From Hyphomicrobiales bacterium (lineage in GTDB: Bacteria > Pseudomonadota > Alphaproteobacteria > Rhizobiales > Xanthobacteraceae): a stretch of DNA of 64,000 bases. Shown here in pieces: positions 25,504-37,069 of the stretch. Position numbers and translations under genes: made by a program. Below the pieces are notes generated by a model, which saw nothing but the letters and a program-made list of their open reading frames with translations, ran no database searches and was not told the origin of the DNA. Position 1 is the first letter of the stretch; every line of letters starts with the position of its first letter. The stretch spans positions 62,163 through 126,162 of the forward strand of contig PNAI01000020.1 of NCBI GenBank assembly GCA_003169835.1, read 5' to 3'.

Positions 25504-26805
25504 TCACCCGGATTGCCTCAGCATACTGACAAAAAATCCGTCCGTGTCAGTGCGCCGCGGCGTCATCAACAGCCCCTCCGCGGTCGTGAGCACTGCGCGG
25601 CGGAATAAAAAAGCCCGCTCGCCCAGCGCATTGGCGATTTCCGCCGGATTTTCCAAGGAAAAATTGCCCTGCCTTGCAAGAAACGCGCGCACCTGGTCGC
25701 CGTTTTCTTCCGCGAACAGCGAACAAGTTACATACGCAATGCGCCCGCCCGGCTTGACCAGCCCCACCGCCTGATCGAGCACCGCGATTTGTTCCTTGCA
25801 TCGCTGCTCGATCGCGCCGGGCCGCAATCGCCATTTGGCATCCGGATTGCGCCGCCATGTGCCGATGCCCGTGCACGGCGCATCGATCAGCACCAAATCC
25901 ATACGCCCGGCAAGATCGGCCAGCGCATCGCCGCTCGAACGCGGCGTGCGCACCTGCACATTGCGCGCGCCCGCCCGCTCAAGCCGCGCATGGATCGGCG
26001 CGAGCCGGCGCTTGTCGTCGTCGGTGGCAAAAATCTGGCCCTTGTTCTCCATCGCAGCCGCAAGCGCCAGCGTTTTCCCGCCACCGCCCGCGCACAGATC
26101 GACCACCTGCTCGCCCGGTTTCGCGCCGGCGAGCAAAGCTGCAAGCTGCGAACCCTCGTCTTGAATTTCGATCAGGCCCTTGATGAAGGCGAACTCCGCA
26201 TGGATCGCGGGAGATTTCGCCTCGGCCTTGAGTTTGAGGCGCAGCCCGACCGGCGACCAGCGCGTCGGCTCCGGCGCGAGATCGGCAAGCGACTCCGCAG
26301 CGGCCTCGCGTTCGCCCTTGAGCGTGTTGACGCGCAGATCGAGCGGCGCGCGCGAGGCAAGCGCCGCACCCTCCTCCGCCCGCTCGTCGCCGAAAGCGCG
26401 GGCAAAATGCGCATCGAGCCATTCCGGATAATCGCCGGTGACATGCGGCGGCGCACTGTCGAAATTCGTCGACGCAAGCCGCGCACTCTCGGCCTCCGTC
26501 AGTGCAGATGGCGCATAGCCCGTCCCGTCGGCGAGCCGCGCGATCGCGTCGACATCGAGCCCGCGCTCGCGCTTGAGCATGCCAAGCAGGGCCGCGCGCG
26601 GCGTGTCGTCGCCCATGATCCACGCAGATGAAGCGCGCCGGCGCAGCGCGTCATAGACCAGTCCCGCGATCCCCGCCCGGTCGCCCGAGCCGGCAAAGCG
26701 ATGTCCGATCCCCCAATCCTTGAGCGTATCCGCGGCCGGCCGCCGCCGCGCCGCGATGTCGGCGAAGACTTCGATTGCGGCCGCAAGCCGTGCGCCCGGA
26801 GTCAT
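25504..26805 (-). CDS. RsmB-like rRNA (cytosine-5) methyltransferase
   Basis: This 433-residue protein has an N-terminal NusB-like helical domain, a pre-methyltransferase region and a Rossmann methyltransferase domain. The catalytic domain has [15 protein letters not shown] for [19 protein letters not shown] with the conserved PC motif, and [15 protein letters not shown] with the second (TC) catalytic cysteine. It probably modifies 16S rRNA, by analogy with RsmB. It lies 46 bp upstream of guaA on the same strand. The start at 26805 fits relatives; longer frames upstream look non-coding. Confidence 0.88.
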   Translation of the reverse strand: MTPGARLAAAIEVFADIAARRRPAADTLKDWGIGHRFAGSGDRAGIAGLVYDALRRRASSAWIMGDDTPRAALLGMLKRERGLDVDAIARLADGTGYAPSALTEAESARLASTNFDSAPPHVTGDYPEWLDAHFARAFGDERAEEGAALASRAPLDLRVNTLKGEREAAAESLADLAPEPTRWSPVGLRLKLKAEAKSPAIHAEFAFIKGLIEIQDEGSQLAALLAGAKPGEQVVDLCAGGGGKTLALAAAMENKGQIFATDDDKRRLAPIHARLERAGARNVQVRTPRSSGDALADLAGRMDLVLIDAPCTGIGTWRRNPDAKWRLRPGAIEQRCKEQIAVLDQAVGLVKPGGRIAYVTCSLFAEENGDQVRAFLARQGNFSLENPAEIANALGERAFLFRRAVLTTAEGLLMTPRRTDTDGFFVSMLRQSG

Positions 26806-26839
26806 CGAACGATCCAGTTCATCAAACGAGCTATCCGTC

Positions 26840-27265
26840 TCATGGCAAGCCGAGCACAATACGGACCATGAAGATAATCCACATGATGAACAGAGCCAGG
26901 CCACCTATGCCGTACAAGATACCCCGGTGTGGTACGTAGTTGCTCGTCACATGCACCGTGGCGTGCGCGATCCGCGTCAGCACGAAAATCCAGGCAAGCA
27001 CCAAAAATATGTAATCGGCGTGCTGCGTGATGATTTCCAAAATCGTGAGTACATAGAACAGCACCGGCAATTCGAACTGGTTGCGGAATGCATTTGCGCG
27101 TGCAAGCGCCGCGGGCGGCCAGGCCGGCTCGCCGAGCGCGATCTCTTGCCAACGAACCTGCTTCCCGCGCAGCGCGGAGGCACGCGCCGTAAACAGCAGG
27201 TAACCGACCGCCATGGTCAGCAGGATTTGGACAAACAGCGGCAAAAGGACGTACTGAAAAGACAT
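26840..27265 (-). CDS. MAPEG-family membrane protein
   Basis: This 141-residue protein has four predicted transmembrane helices and the family-like segment ARANAFRNQFELPVLFYVL, which carries the N-x2-E motif of membrane-associated eicosanoid/glutathione metabolism proteins. Members bind glutathione or related thiols; the role in bacteria is mostly unknown. The ATG at 27265 follows GAGG with 8-base spacing. It precedes the rRNA methyltransferase and guaA on the same strand. Confidence 0.85.
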   Translation of the reverse strand: MSFQYVLLPLFVQILLTMAVGYLLFTARASALRGKQVRWQEIALGEPAWPPAALARANAFRNQFELPVLFYVLTILEIITQHADYIFLVLAWIFVLTRIAHATVHVTSNYVPHRGILYGIGGLALFIMWIIFMVRIVLGLP

Positions 27266-27458
27266 CGAAGGAACCTCAGGCGATTTTCTGCCACGGCACA
27301 GCACCAGACATCAAGTTGTCGGCGTCGAATTGTCGGGGCGCAACCGATGTGTGCCAGTATCCGGCATCGAAGGGAAGCGGCGTTTACGGTCATGACGGAA
27401 CGCGTGTAAACTTCTTGCGTTGACCTCACCACCGTCGATCCACAGCCGAGACACTGGA

Positions 27459-28616
27459 ATGAAAGATTTTTCCATCGCGCTGATTGGCGGAATTATCGGC
27501 ATCGTCGCCGGTTTTGCCGCAGGTGCCTTCGCCGGCGCTTTGATTGCCTCGGCAACCCATATGTCGAATTTCGAGGGCGCCGCGGGATACTTCGCGATTC
27601 TCATTGGCCTCCTCGGCGCAGTGATCGGCCTCTTTCTCGGCGTGTGGCTCGCATTCCGCTTGCAAGGCAAGCGCAAGAGCATCGGCGCCGTCGTGGCGTA
27701 TGGCGTTCTCAGCCTCACCACGGCCATCGCGTGCGGCGCCGGTGTCATCATGCTCATGTTGTTTTTCGACGACACCCTCAATCGCGGCAGCTCAAAACCC
27801 CAGGCCCTGTTCGAAATCCGTCTGCCGCCGGGCGCGAAAATCACCGATGATCGCCGCGAAGTCGAAATCGAACTGAATACCGATAAAAACTCAGCCTCCG
27901 CATATAAGAGCAAAGAGCAATATCAATATAACGACAGCAACCGGCCGGTGATTGCGGGCGGCGTCGAACTCACCTCCCGCACATCGAACCGCATTATCGT
28001 GCTGAAGATCAAAGGCGAGCCCGATCGCCTTTTCTCACTCAAGCTTTCCGGCAAGCCCGGCCATTCCGATGCCTACGGCCCGTGGCAGCCGATCGATTGG
28101 GTGGCTGATGCCGGTGATCAGCCGCGCAAGGCGACGCCTGCAGATCAGTACGAAATTCGCTATCGCGTGCGCGATGCCAACGTTGAATACAGCCGGCCGA
28201 TGATCGGGTTCGAGATCAGCCTGCCAACCGCGACGCCGCTCCCCGACGACGTAAAATCCATTGAGGTGAAAACGTTGGAAGGCAACAACGATATGGACGG
28301 CGCGATCGATCCTGAAAAGGTCAAACGCGAGAACGACCGCCTCACACTCGGCGGAACCGTACAATTGGCGGGCGAACTTCATTCCCTGATTGCCATCTCG
28401 ATCCCGAACCAGCCCACGCGGCTTTTCGAAATCAAGCTGCCAGCGTTGATCTGGGTCACGGAGACGATCAGATATGCCACGACTTCACCTGCGGATGAAT
28501 CGAACCAGACTTTCCGTCCGTGGCAAAATGTCAGTTTCATCCGCGATCCGGGACAGAAGGACATGCGCCCGGCAAAGCCTGAAGACGACGCGAAGTTTCG
28601 CTTTTTGCTACGCTGA
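27459..28616 (+). CDS. Membrane protein with duplicated extracytoplasmic domain
   Basis: This 385-residue protein starts with three transmembrane helices (glycine-rich IALIGGIIGIVAGFAAGAFAG, then two more by residue ~110). Two related segments follow, each beginning FEI.LP and ending in a WQP/WQN...A.P.D..-type stretch (about 120-245 and 255-385). No known family is recognised. A TTG at 27420 is an alternative start. It is on the opposite strand to its neighbours in the guaB-guaA region. Confidence 0.65.
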   Translation: MKDFSIALIGGIIGIVAGFAAGAFAGALIASATHMSNFEGAAGYFAILIGLLGAVIGLFLGVWLAFRLQGKRKSIGAVVAYGVLSLTTAIACGAGVIMLMLFFDDTLNRGSSKPQALFEIRLPPGAKITDDRREVEIELNTDKNSASAYKSKEQYQYNDSNRPVIAGGVELTSRTSNRIIVLKIKGEPDRLFSLKLSGKPGHSDAYGPWQPIDWVADAGDQPRKATPADQYEIRYRVRDANVEYSRPMIGFEISLPTATPLPDDVKSIEVKTLEGNNDMDGAIDPEKVKRENDRLTLGGTVQLAGELHSLIAISIPNQPTRLFEIKLPALIWVTETIRYATTSPADESNQTFRPWQNVSFIRDPGQKDMRPAKPEDDAKFRFLLR

Positions 28617-28621
28617 TCACG

Positions 28622-29178
28622 TCACAGCTTGATGCTGATCCCGGTCTCACGCTCTTCGTCGATGAACGCCGTCAGCCATTTCTTGGCATCGAGCAGCGCC
28701 GCCAGCACCGTATCCGCACTGCCGCCGTGATTGAGATTCGCCGTGATCAGCAAACCGCGCGGCCGCAACAGCTTGCGCAGCGTCTCATGCACCGCGGGCA
28801 CCGGCGTTCCGCCGTCGAAAAACGCGACGTCGTAGGGCCCCACGAGTGTCTTCACCACTTTGGCGAATTCGCCCTCGTGCACGGTGATGCGTTTCGTCAC
28901 ACCAGCGGCGGCGAAATTTTCGCGCGCGAGTTTGATGTGCTCCGGGTCGCGTTCGATCGTGTCGATTTTCGCTTTTGGCGCACCGTTCGCAAACGAAAGC
29001 GACGTGTAGCCGAGCGCGCAGCCGAGCTCCAAAATGCGCTTTGCATCCGCCGCACCTGCCAACGCGCTGAGCAGCGGACCGTTGTCATACGGCCACGCAC
29101 CGCATCCATGCTTCGCGCGATGCTTGAGCGTGGCCTCGCGTATCGGGGCGAAGGGATCGACCGGCGATTTGGCTTTGC

Positions 29179-29182
<4 letters not shown>
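28622..29182 (-). CDS. O-methyltransferase-like SAM-dependent methyltransferase
   Basis: This 186-residue protein has the SAM-binding motif [17 protein letters not shown], an acidic IDTIERD at strand two, and [13 protein letters not shown] at motif IV, in the pattern of small O-methyltransferases. Its start overlaps the guaB stop by 4 bp (ATGA), so it is translationally coupled to guaB. The substrate is unknown. Confidence 0.8.
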
Positions 29183-30669
<1,487 letters not shown>

Positions 30670-30900
30670 CGCCAATCCATTCCGCCCGCGCGCGGGCTCA
30701 TGCGGCCCGCCGAATGACGGATGATCGGATTTTCGCGAGGGATTGAGTGTCCCTCGCCCGACTGGGGCGGCCCGCTTTGGGTTGACGACGGTCGATAGCA
30801 TGCTCTTCCAGAGATTCATAGGGTATTTGCCGCCAATTTGCCCATCCACGCCCCTATTATGCCCCTCCGAAATATCGAGTCGCGCTGCCAAGAAGAAAAC

Positions 30901-32313
30901 ATGACCAAAGACCGCCTTGTCCCCCTGATCGTGGCCGTGGCGCTGTTCATGGAGAACATGGATTCGACCGTAATCGCCACGTCGTTGCCGGCGATCGCCA
31001 CCGACATTGGGACAAACCCGCTCACGCTCAAGCTCGCGGTCACCTCATATCTGCTTTCGCTCGCGGTCTTCATCCCGATGAGCGGCTGGACCGCCGACCG
31101 CTTCGGTGCACGCACCGTGTTTCGCGCAGCCATCGCGGTATTCGTGCTCGGCTCGATCGGATGTGCGTTGTCGGGATCGCTCACAAGTTTCGTCGTCGCC
31201 CGCATCGTGCAAGGTATGGGCGGCGCGATGATGACCCCGGTCGGACGCCTCGTACTGGTGCGCTCCATCGATCGCCGCGCCCTGATCAACGCCATGGCCT
31301 GGGTGTCGATGCCGGCGATGATTGGACCCCTCCTCGGCCCCCCGCTAGGCGGTTTCATCACCACTTACGCCAGTTGGCATTGGATCTTCCTCATCAACGT
31401 GCCAATGGGAATTGCCGGCATAGTGCTCGTGACGCGCTACATCGACGACGTCCGGGCCGAGAAGCGTGAGCGCTTCGATCTCATCGGCATGCTGCTTTCG
31501 GGACTGGCCGTCGCAGGCCTGACGTTCGGATTATCGGTTGCGGGGTTCGATCTCGTGCCCTGGTATGTTGTGGTCGGCTTGATCGGGAGCGGCGCCATTG
31601 CTCTCTGGCTGTATCTTGCCCACGCCCGGCGCACGCCCGAACCCATTATCGATTTCAGTCTGCTCAGCTTGCCGACGTTTCGCGCGAGCGTTGTCGGCGG
31701 TTTCTTGTTCCGCATCGGCGTCGGAGCGATGCCTTTCCTGCTTCCTCTGCTGCTTCAGGTCGGATTTAATCTTACACCTTTCCATTCCGGCCTGATCACG
31801 TTTTCCTCCACGGCCGGCGCACTGTTCATGAAGGCCGCCGCTCCTCGCGTACTCAAGCGCTTTGGCTTTCGCAACGTGCTCACCATCAATGCGGTGCTGA
31901 GCGGATTGTTCATCGCCGCTTGCGGCGCATTCACCATTGCAACGCCGTTTGCGATCATGATCGTTGTCCTGATTGTCGGCGGATTCTTCCGTTCCCTGCA
32001 ATTTACCGCCGTCAATGTGCTCGCTTATGCCGAAGTGCCCGCCCAACGCATGAGCCGCGCGACCTCGCTCACCGCGGTCGGCCAGCAGATGTCGCTCGCA
32101 AGCGGCGTCGCGATCGGCGCGCTGGTCGTAGAGACAGTCATGCGTATTAAGGACCAGGCAACCATCACGGCCGCGGATTTTCCGCCTGCCTTTCTTGTGG
32201 TTGGATTGATCGCCACCATTTCGGCGCTAATCTTCGCAAGGCTTTCCGTTCACGCCGGCGCGGAAATGGCCAACCGCCTGCCGCCGCCGACCACGGATCC
32301 CCGGCCAGAGTAA
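30901..32313 (+). CDS. MFS drug-efflux-type transporter (DHA2-like)
   Basis: This 470-residue protein has about 14 hydrophobic helices. The N-terminal [17 protein letters not shown] is the DHA2 family motif, [13 protein letters not shown] is the loop 2-3 MFS signature, and [12 protein letters not shown] is the antiporter motif C. It should export small hydrophobic compounds by proton antiport. The start at 30901 follows AAGAAG. It is divergent from guaB. Confidence 0.88.
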   Translation: MTKDRLVPLIVAVALFMENMDSTVIATSLPAIATDIGTNPLTLKLAVTSYLLSLAVFIPMSGWTADRFGARTVFRAAIAVFVLGSIGCALSGSLTSFVVARIVQGMGGAMMTPVGRLVLVRSIDRRALINAMAWVSMPAMIGPLLGPPLGGFITTYASWHWIFLINVPMGIAGIVLVTRYIDDVRAEKRERFDLIGMLLSGLAVAGLTFGLSVAGFDLVPWYVVVGLIGSGAIALWLYLAHARRTPEPIIDFSLLSLPTFRASVVGGFLFRIGVGAMPFLLPLLLQVGFNLTPFHSGLITFSSTAGALFMKAAAPRVLKRFGFRNVLTINAVLSGLFIAACGAFTIATPFAIMIVVLIVGGFFRSLQFTAVNVLAYAEVPAQRMSRATSLTAVGQQMSLASGVAIGALVVETVMRIKDQATITAADFPPAFLVVGLIATISALIFARLSVHAGAEMANRLPPPTTDPRPE

Positions 32314-32320
32314 GGATTAA

Positions 32321-32479
32321 GAGAAAGATACGCGGGCGCCTGGGGAGACCCGTGGCGATGCTTTCTTGCGCCGCAACGAAATCGATCGCGCCATCGTCGA
32401 TTTCAAGAAAGCGCTGGAGATCAATCCGACCTTGCAAAGCACGTACAATAGCCTGCGCGAGATGGGCGTAATGCCTTGA
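32321..32479 (+). pseudogene. C-terminal remnant of a tetratricopeptide-repeat protein
   Basis: The frame ending at TGA 32477-32479 encodes GDAFLRRNEIDRAIVDFKKA and LEINPTLQSTYNSLREMGVM. This is one full TPR unit plus the typical end of an exported TPR protein. There is no start codon or upstream repeat: a stop lies at 32318-32320 and the MFS gene ends at 32313. The rest of the gene has been lost. Confidence 0.75.
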
Positions 32480-32480
32480 A

Positions 32481-33155
32481 TTACACGCGCCCCCTAAACC
32501 CCGTCGCCAGCACATAAAGCTCCGCCGAATCCGAGCGGCTCGCGGCCGGCTTCACGTGCTTCACGCTCTCGAATTCGCGTTTGAGCACGGTGAGCAGCGC
32601 GCGTTCCGTCCCCCCTTGCAGCACTTTGGAAAGGAACGCACCGCCGGGCTTGAGCACCTCGCGCGCAAACTCTGCCGCGGTCTCGACCAGCGCCATGATC
32701 TTGATGTGATCGGTCTGCCGGTGCCCCGTCGCGTTCGCAGCCATATCCGAGAGCACCACATCGGCCGCGCCGCCAAGCATCGCCTTGAGCTTCTCTGGCG
32801 CGCTCGGATCGAGAAAATCGAGGTGCAAAAATTCCACTCCAGGCAGCGGCTCCATCTCCAGCACATCGATCGCAACCACGCGGCCTTTGGCGCCCACACG
32901 GGCCGCCGCCACCTGGCTCCAGCCGCCGGGCGCAGCGCCGAGATCGACGACGCGCCCGCCACCCTTCAGGAAATGATGCTTGTCGTCGATCTCGGAAAGC
33001 TTGAACGCCGCGCGCGAGCGAAATCCTTCGCGCTTGGCGCGAGCCACATACGGATCGTTGAGCTGACGTCGAAGCCACAACTGCGATGAATGCGAAAGAC
33101 TCCTGGCGTTCTTGAGCCGAACTTTAAGCGGACGTTTTTCGCGATCGGCACTCAT
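32481..33155 (-). CDS. rlmE: 23S rRNA (uridine-2'-O-)-methyltransferase RlmE/FtsJ
   Basis: RlmE methylates U2552 in the 50S peptidyltransferase centre. The 224-residue protein has [13 protein letters not shown], the SAM motif [15 protein letters not shown], the catalytic-region [13 protein letters not shown] and a conserved [13 protein letters not shown] basic N-terminal extension of about 30 residues is present. Its ATG overlaps the stop of the Ppx/GppA gene upstream by 4 bp, so the two are translationally coupled. Confidence 0.93.
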   Translation of the reverse strand: MSADREKRPLKVRLKNARSLSHSSQLWLRRQLNDPYVARAKREGFRSRAAFKLSEIDDKHHFLKGGGRVVDLGAAPGGWSQVAAARVGAKGRVVAIDVLEMEPLPGVEFLHLDFLDPSAPEKLKAMLGGAADVVLSDMAANATGHRQTDHIKIMALVETAAEFAREVLKPGGAFLSKVLQGGTERALLTVLKREFESVKHVKPAASRSDSAELYVLATGFRGRV

Positions 33156-34273
33156 GTGCCTGCGCCCTCATTCGCGGAAGGACCCCACACTTTATCCTCC
33201 CGCATCATCTGCACCAGCATGCCCTCGCGCAGACCCCGGTCGGCGACGCGCAGCCGCTCGCACGGAAACGCACGGCGGATCGCATCGAGAATGGCACAAC
33301 CGGCCAGCACGAGATCGGCGCGGTCCGCACCGATGCACGGATTGGCGACACGGCCCTCGTACGACATCGCCAGCAACCGCTCCACGACGCCGGTCACCTC
33401 GCCATCGCTCATCCAGCAGCCATCGACATACCGCCGTTCATAGCGCGGCAATTCGAGATGCACACCGGCGATCGTCGTCACCGTGCCCGATGTGCCGAGC
33501 AGATGCAAACCTTCAAGCCCGCCACCTTGCTCGGCCTTGAAGCGATCGACATAAGCGGAAACCTCCGCAATCATTGTTTCATAAAGTTCCCGGCTCACGT
33601 TAACGCCGCCGTGCCGCTCGGCCAACGTCACGACGCCAACCGGCAGCGATGCCCAGCCGCGGATTTCCGGTTGCGGCGGGCCGTGCGCAATGGGGTGCGA
33701 GCGATCGAGCCGCACCAGTTCCGACGAGCCGCCGCCAATGTCGAAAAGAATGACTCCCGCGGCGGCCGGATCGATCAGTGGCGTGCAACCGGTCGCTGCC
33801 AGGCACGCTTCAGTCTCGCGATCGATGATCTCGAGCTCGATGCCGACCTCCTCGCGCACGCGGCTCAAAAATTCGCGGCCGTTTTCGGCCAAGCGGCACG
33901 CTTCGGTCGCAATCAACCGAGAACGGGTCACGCCGCGGTTTTTCAATTTGCTGCGGCACACGCGCAGCGCCTCGACCGCACGCAGGATCGCCACTTCGCT
34001 CAACCGTCCCGAAGCGGTAATGCCCTCGCCCAAGCGGATGATACGCGAGAACGCGTCGATGACGCGGAAGCTGTCGCGCGTGGCGCGCGCCACCAATAGC
34101 CGGCAATTGTTGGTGCCGAGATCGAGCGCGGCATAGGTCGGACCTGAAACGTCCGCGCCGCCCATATCGCCTTCGCGACGCGGACGATGATACGGCGACC
34201 GCCGACCCCGCCGGCGACGATGCGCGCGGTCAGCAACGGGGTCGAGGCCGGTCGCCCGGGCCTCGTCGTCCAT
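33152..34273 (-). CDS. Ppx/GppA-family phosphatase
   Basis: The family hydrolyses polyphosphate or pppGpp and belongs to the actin-like ATPase fold. The 373-residue protein has [16 protein letters not shown] (phosphate 1), a [14 protein letters not shown] helix, the catalytic Glu in IIDRETEA, and [13 protein letters not shown] (phosphate 2). About 45 basic, low-complexity residues precede the domain. The ATG at 34273 follows AAAGGA. Whether it acts on polyphosphate or pppGpp cannot be told. It is coupled to rlmE. Confidence 0.9.
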   Translation of the reverse strand: MDDEARATGLDPVADRAHRRRRGRRSPYHRPRREGDMGGADVSGPTYAALDLGTNNCRLLVARATRDSFRVIDAFSRIIRLGEGITASGRLSEVAILRAVEALRVCRSKLKNRGVTRSRLIATEACRLAENGREFLSRVREEVGIELEIIDRETEACLAATGCTPLIDPAAAGVILFDIGGGSSELVRLDRSHPIAHGPPQPEIRGWASLPVGVVTLAERHGGVNVSRELYETMIAEVSAYVDRFKAEQGGGLEGLHLLGTSGTVTTIAGVHLELPRYERRYVDGCWMSDGEVTGVVERLLAMSYEGRVANPCIGADRADLVLAGCAILDAIRRAFPCERLRVADRGLREGMLVQMMREDKVWGPSANEGAGT

Positions 34274-34548
34274 CGAATTCCTTTCCCCGCGCCGAAGCCC
34301 CTTGGACTCGACGGCGCGTCGGATGATCCCAAATCCCGCAAAGTCTAGCAGCCACAGCGCGATGCGCAACTCAGGACAGCAGGATCGGCATGGCCCAAGC
34401 GCCCGGTTGTTCTTGTGGAACCGAGCCCGCTTCGATATTTGATATCCAACGTTAATCCTTGCTCGCATGACCGGCAGCAATGCCCGGCCATCAAAATGAA
34501 ATTGAATACGACTCTAAATAGGGCCCTTTCCTGGCCCACCGGAACGTC

Positions 34549-36900
34549 ATGAACATTCAAGACCCCTCTACCGCCCGCACAACAAAATTCGGCATCGGTC
34601 AGCCGGTATTGCGCACCGAAGATCCAAAACTCCTGCGCGGCGAAGGCCGCTACACCGACGACATTAACCTGCCCGGACAGGCCTACGCGGCGATCGTGCG
34701 CAGCCGTCATGCCCACGGCATCATCCGCTCGATCGACACCGACACCGCGCGCAAAATGCCCGGCGTGCTCGCGGTCTACACCGGCGCCGATATCGCGCAA
34801 TACGGCCCGCTCAAATCCAATCTTCCATTCAAGAGCCGCGACGGCTCCGACATGAAAAAGCCACGCCGCCAGGCGCTGCCCTCCGATAAGGTGCGCTTCG
34901 TCGGCGATCCCGTCGCTTGCGTCGTCGCCGAGAGCTTTCAGCAGGCCAAGGATGCCGCCGAAGCGGTCACGGTCGAGATCGATCCGCTTCCGGCGGTGAC
35001 CAATCCCGGCGAGGCGGTGCGCGCCGGCGCCCCGGCGCTCTACGACGACGCGCCCGGCAACATTGCGCTCGATTTTCATTACGGCGATGCGAACAAGGTT
35101 GCGGCCGCCTTCGCGGGCGCAAAGCATGCGGTCAAGGTCAAGCTGATCAACAGCCGCATGATCGTCAACGCCATCGAGCCGCGCGCGGCCATCGGCATCT
35201 ACGACAGCACGAAGGAACGCTTCACGCTCCACACCTGTAGCCAGGGCGTGATGGGACTGCGCGCGGGCCTCTCCGAAATTCTCGGCGTGACGCCGGATAA
35301 ACTGCGCGTGCTCACCGACAACGTCGGCGGCTCGTTCGGCATGAAGGCGCAGCCCTATCCGGAGCAGGTGTGCGTGCTGCACGCCGCGCGCGCGCTCGGC
35401 CGGCCGGTAAAATGGAACGACGAACGCTCGTCGAGTTTTCTGTCCGACAACCATGGCCGCGACCACGAGCAGACCGCCGAACTCGCGCTCGATGACGCGG
35501 GACATTTCCTGGCGCTACGGCTCACCGGCTACGGCAACCTCGGCGGCTACATGGGCGCCATGGCACCGCAGCCGCCGACCCTCAATGTCGTGCGCAACGT
35601 CATCAGCCTCTACCGCACGCCGCTGATGGAAGTTTCCACCAAATGCGTCTTCACCAACACGTCGTTCGTAAGCCCCTATCGCGGCGCCGGCCGGCCCGAG
35701 GGCAATTATTTTATGGAGCGGCTGATCGATTATGCAGCCGCCGTCACCGGCATCGATCGCATTGAGCTGCGCCGCCGCAATCAAATTCGTCCGCGCGAAA
35801 TGCCCTACAAGGCCGCGTCCGGCTCCACCTATGACAGCGGCGACTTTCCGGTGATTCTTAAAGAAGCGCTCGAAGTCTCCGACTGGAAAGGCTTCAATCA
35901 GCGCAAGCGCGAGAGCAAGAAGCGCGGCTTGCTGCGCGGCATCGGGCTTGGCTGTTATCTCGAAGTCACCGCACCCCCCAACAAGGAAATGGGCGGCATC
36001 CGCTTCGAGCCCGACGGCAACGTCACGATCGTTACCGGCACGCTCGACTACGGCCAGGGCCACGCCACACCTTTTGCCCAGGTGCTCAGCGAGAAACTCG
36101 GCATTCCCTTTGAGCGCATCCGCTTAGTGCAGGGCGACAGCGATCAATTGCTCGCAGGCGGCGGCACCGGCGGCTCGCGCTCCATGATGAATTCAGGCAC
36201 CGCCATCGTCGAAGCCAGTGCAAAAGTCATCGAGCAAGGCAAAACCATCGCCTCGCACGCGCTCGAAGCTTCCGTTGGCGATATCGAATTCGCCAACGGC
36301 CGCTTCGTGGTCGCCGGCACCGACCGCGCCATCTCGATCATGGAACTCGCCGACAAGCTTCGCGCAGGGATGCAGCTTCCGCCCGGCACACCCACGTCGC
36401 TCGACGTGCGCCATGTGAGCGAAGGCGTGCCGGCCGCCTACCCCAACGGTTGTCACGTGGCCGAGATCGAGCTCGATCCCGCGACCGGGCAGATCGAGGT
36501 GATGAAGTACTCCTCCGTCAACGATTTCGGCAACATCATCAATCCGCTGATGGTCAACGGCCAAGTGCACGGCGGCGTGTTGCAAGGCATTGGCCAAGCG
36601 CTGCTTGAACGCACGGTCTATGACGACGAAGGCCAGCTCTTGAGCGGCTCCTACATGGACTACACCATGCCGCGCGCGCATAACGCGCCGGATTTCACTG
36701 TCGTGAGCCATCCGGTGCCTGCAAAAACCAATCCGCTCGGCGTCAAAGGCTGCGGCGAAGCCGGCTGCGCGGGCGGGCTCGCCTCAGTGATGAACGCTGT
36801 TGTCGACGCGCTCTCGGTCTACGGCATCAAGCACATCGACATGCCGGCGACGCCCGAGCGCGTGTGGCAGGCGATCCGCGAGGCGCAGAACAAGCAATGA
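34549..36900 (+). CDS. Molybdenum hydroxylase large subunit (xanthine dehydrogenase family), orphan
   Basis: This 783-residue molybdopterin-binding subunit has the N-terminal LRGEGRYTDDINLPGQAYAA motif, VRFVGDPVACVVAE, and NVGGSFGMKAQPYPE. The active-site loop SPYRGAGRPEG and the C-terminal GVKGCGEAGCAGG with the catalytic Glu are also present. The YRGAGR loop is the form II type, not the CSFR loop of true CO dehydrogenase. The FAD and [2Fe-2S] partner subunits are not found beside it. It is the first gene of an eleven-gene same-strand run with ring-oxygenation genes, suggesting hydroxylation of an aromatic or N-heterocyclic substrate. Confidence 0.88.
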   Translation: MNIQDPSTARTTKFGIGQPVLRTEDPKLLRGEGRYTDDINLPGQAYAAIVRSRHAHGIIRSIDTDTARKMPGVLAVYTGADIAQYGPLKSNLPFKSRDGSDMKKPRRQALPSDKVRFVGDPVACVVAESFQQAKDAAEAVTVEIDPLPAVTNPGEAVRAGAPALYDDAPGNIALDFHYGDANKVAAAFAGAKHAVKVKLINSRMIVNAIEPRAAIGIYDSTKERFTLHTCSQGVMGLRAGLSEILGVTPDKLRVLTDNVGGSFGMKAQPYPEQVCVLHAARALGRPVKWNDERSSSFLSDNHGRDHEQTAELALDDAGHFLALRLTGYGNLGGYMGAMAPQPPTLNVVRNVISLYRTPLMEVSTKCVFTNTSFVSPYRGAGRPEGNYFMERLIDYAAAVTGIDRIELRRRNQIRPREMPYKAASGSTYDSGDFPVILKEALEVSDWKGFNQRKRESKKRGLLRGIGLGCYLEVTAPPNKEMGGIRFEPDGNVTIVTGTLDYGQGHATPFAQVLSEKLGIPFERIRLVQGDSDQLLAGGGTGGSRSMMNSGTAIVEASAKVIEQGKTIASHALEASVGDIEFANGRFVVAGTDRAISIMELADKLRAGMQLPPGTPTSLDVRHVSEGVPAAYPNGCHVAEIELDPATGQIEVMKYSSVNDFGNIINPLMVNGQVHGGVLQGIGQALLERTVYDDEGQLLSGSYMDYTMPRAHNAPDFTVVSHPVPAKTNPLGVKGCGEAGCAGGLASVMNAVVDALSVYGIKHIDMPATPERVWQAIREAQNKQ

Positions 36901-36925
36901 GCATAGCCTTGCAGCAAACACGTTT

Positions 36926-37059
36926 CACCCTCCCCTGGAGGGGAAGGGTCGCGAGCGGAGCGAGCGGGGTGGGGTGAATTATTTTATCGTAAACGTCACC
37001 CCACCCCGACCGCCTTCGCTTCGCTGCGGCGGTCGACCCTCCCCCTCCAGGGGAGGGTG
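36926..37059. repeat. Inverted palindromic intergenic repeat
   Basis: CACCCTCCCCTGGAGGGG... near 36926 is mirrored by CCCCTCCAGGGGAGGGTG ending at 37059. Inner arms GGGGTGGGGTGA and TCACCCCACCCCG flank an AT-rich centre. This is the familiar rhizobial REP-like repeat type. It fills the gap between the molybdenum hydroxylase and MFS genes, and its right edge reaches the next ribosome site. Confidence 0.75.
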
Positions 37060-37069
37060 AGGCGCGCAA

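Noticed and set aside
34274-34548. Promoter between the Ppx/GppA gene and the first molybdenum hydroxylase
   Set aside because: The 275-bp gap contains only weak A/T-rich stretches and a 5-bp dyad near 34432-34445. No pair of promoter boxes could be defended.
34549-36900. Aerobic CO dehydrogenase CoxL
   Set aside because: The active-site loop is YRGAGR rather than the CSFR type of form I CoxL, and coxM/coxS are absent. The same applies to 50648-53014 (FRGAGR).
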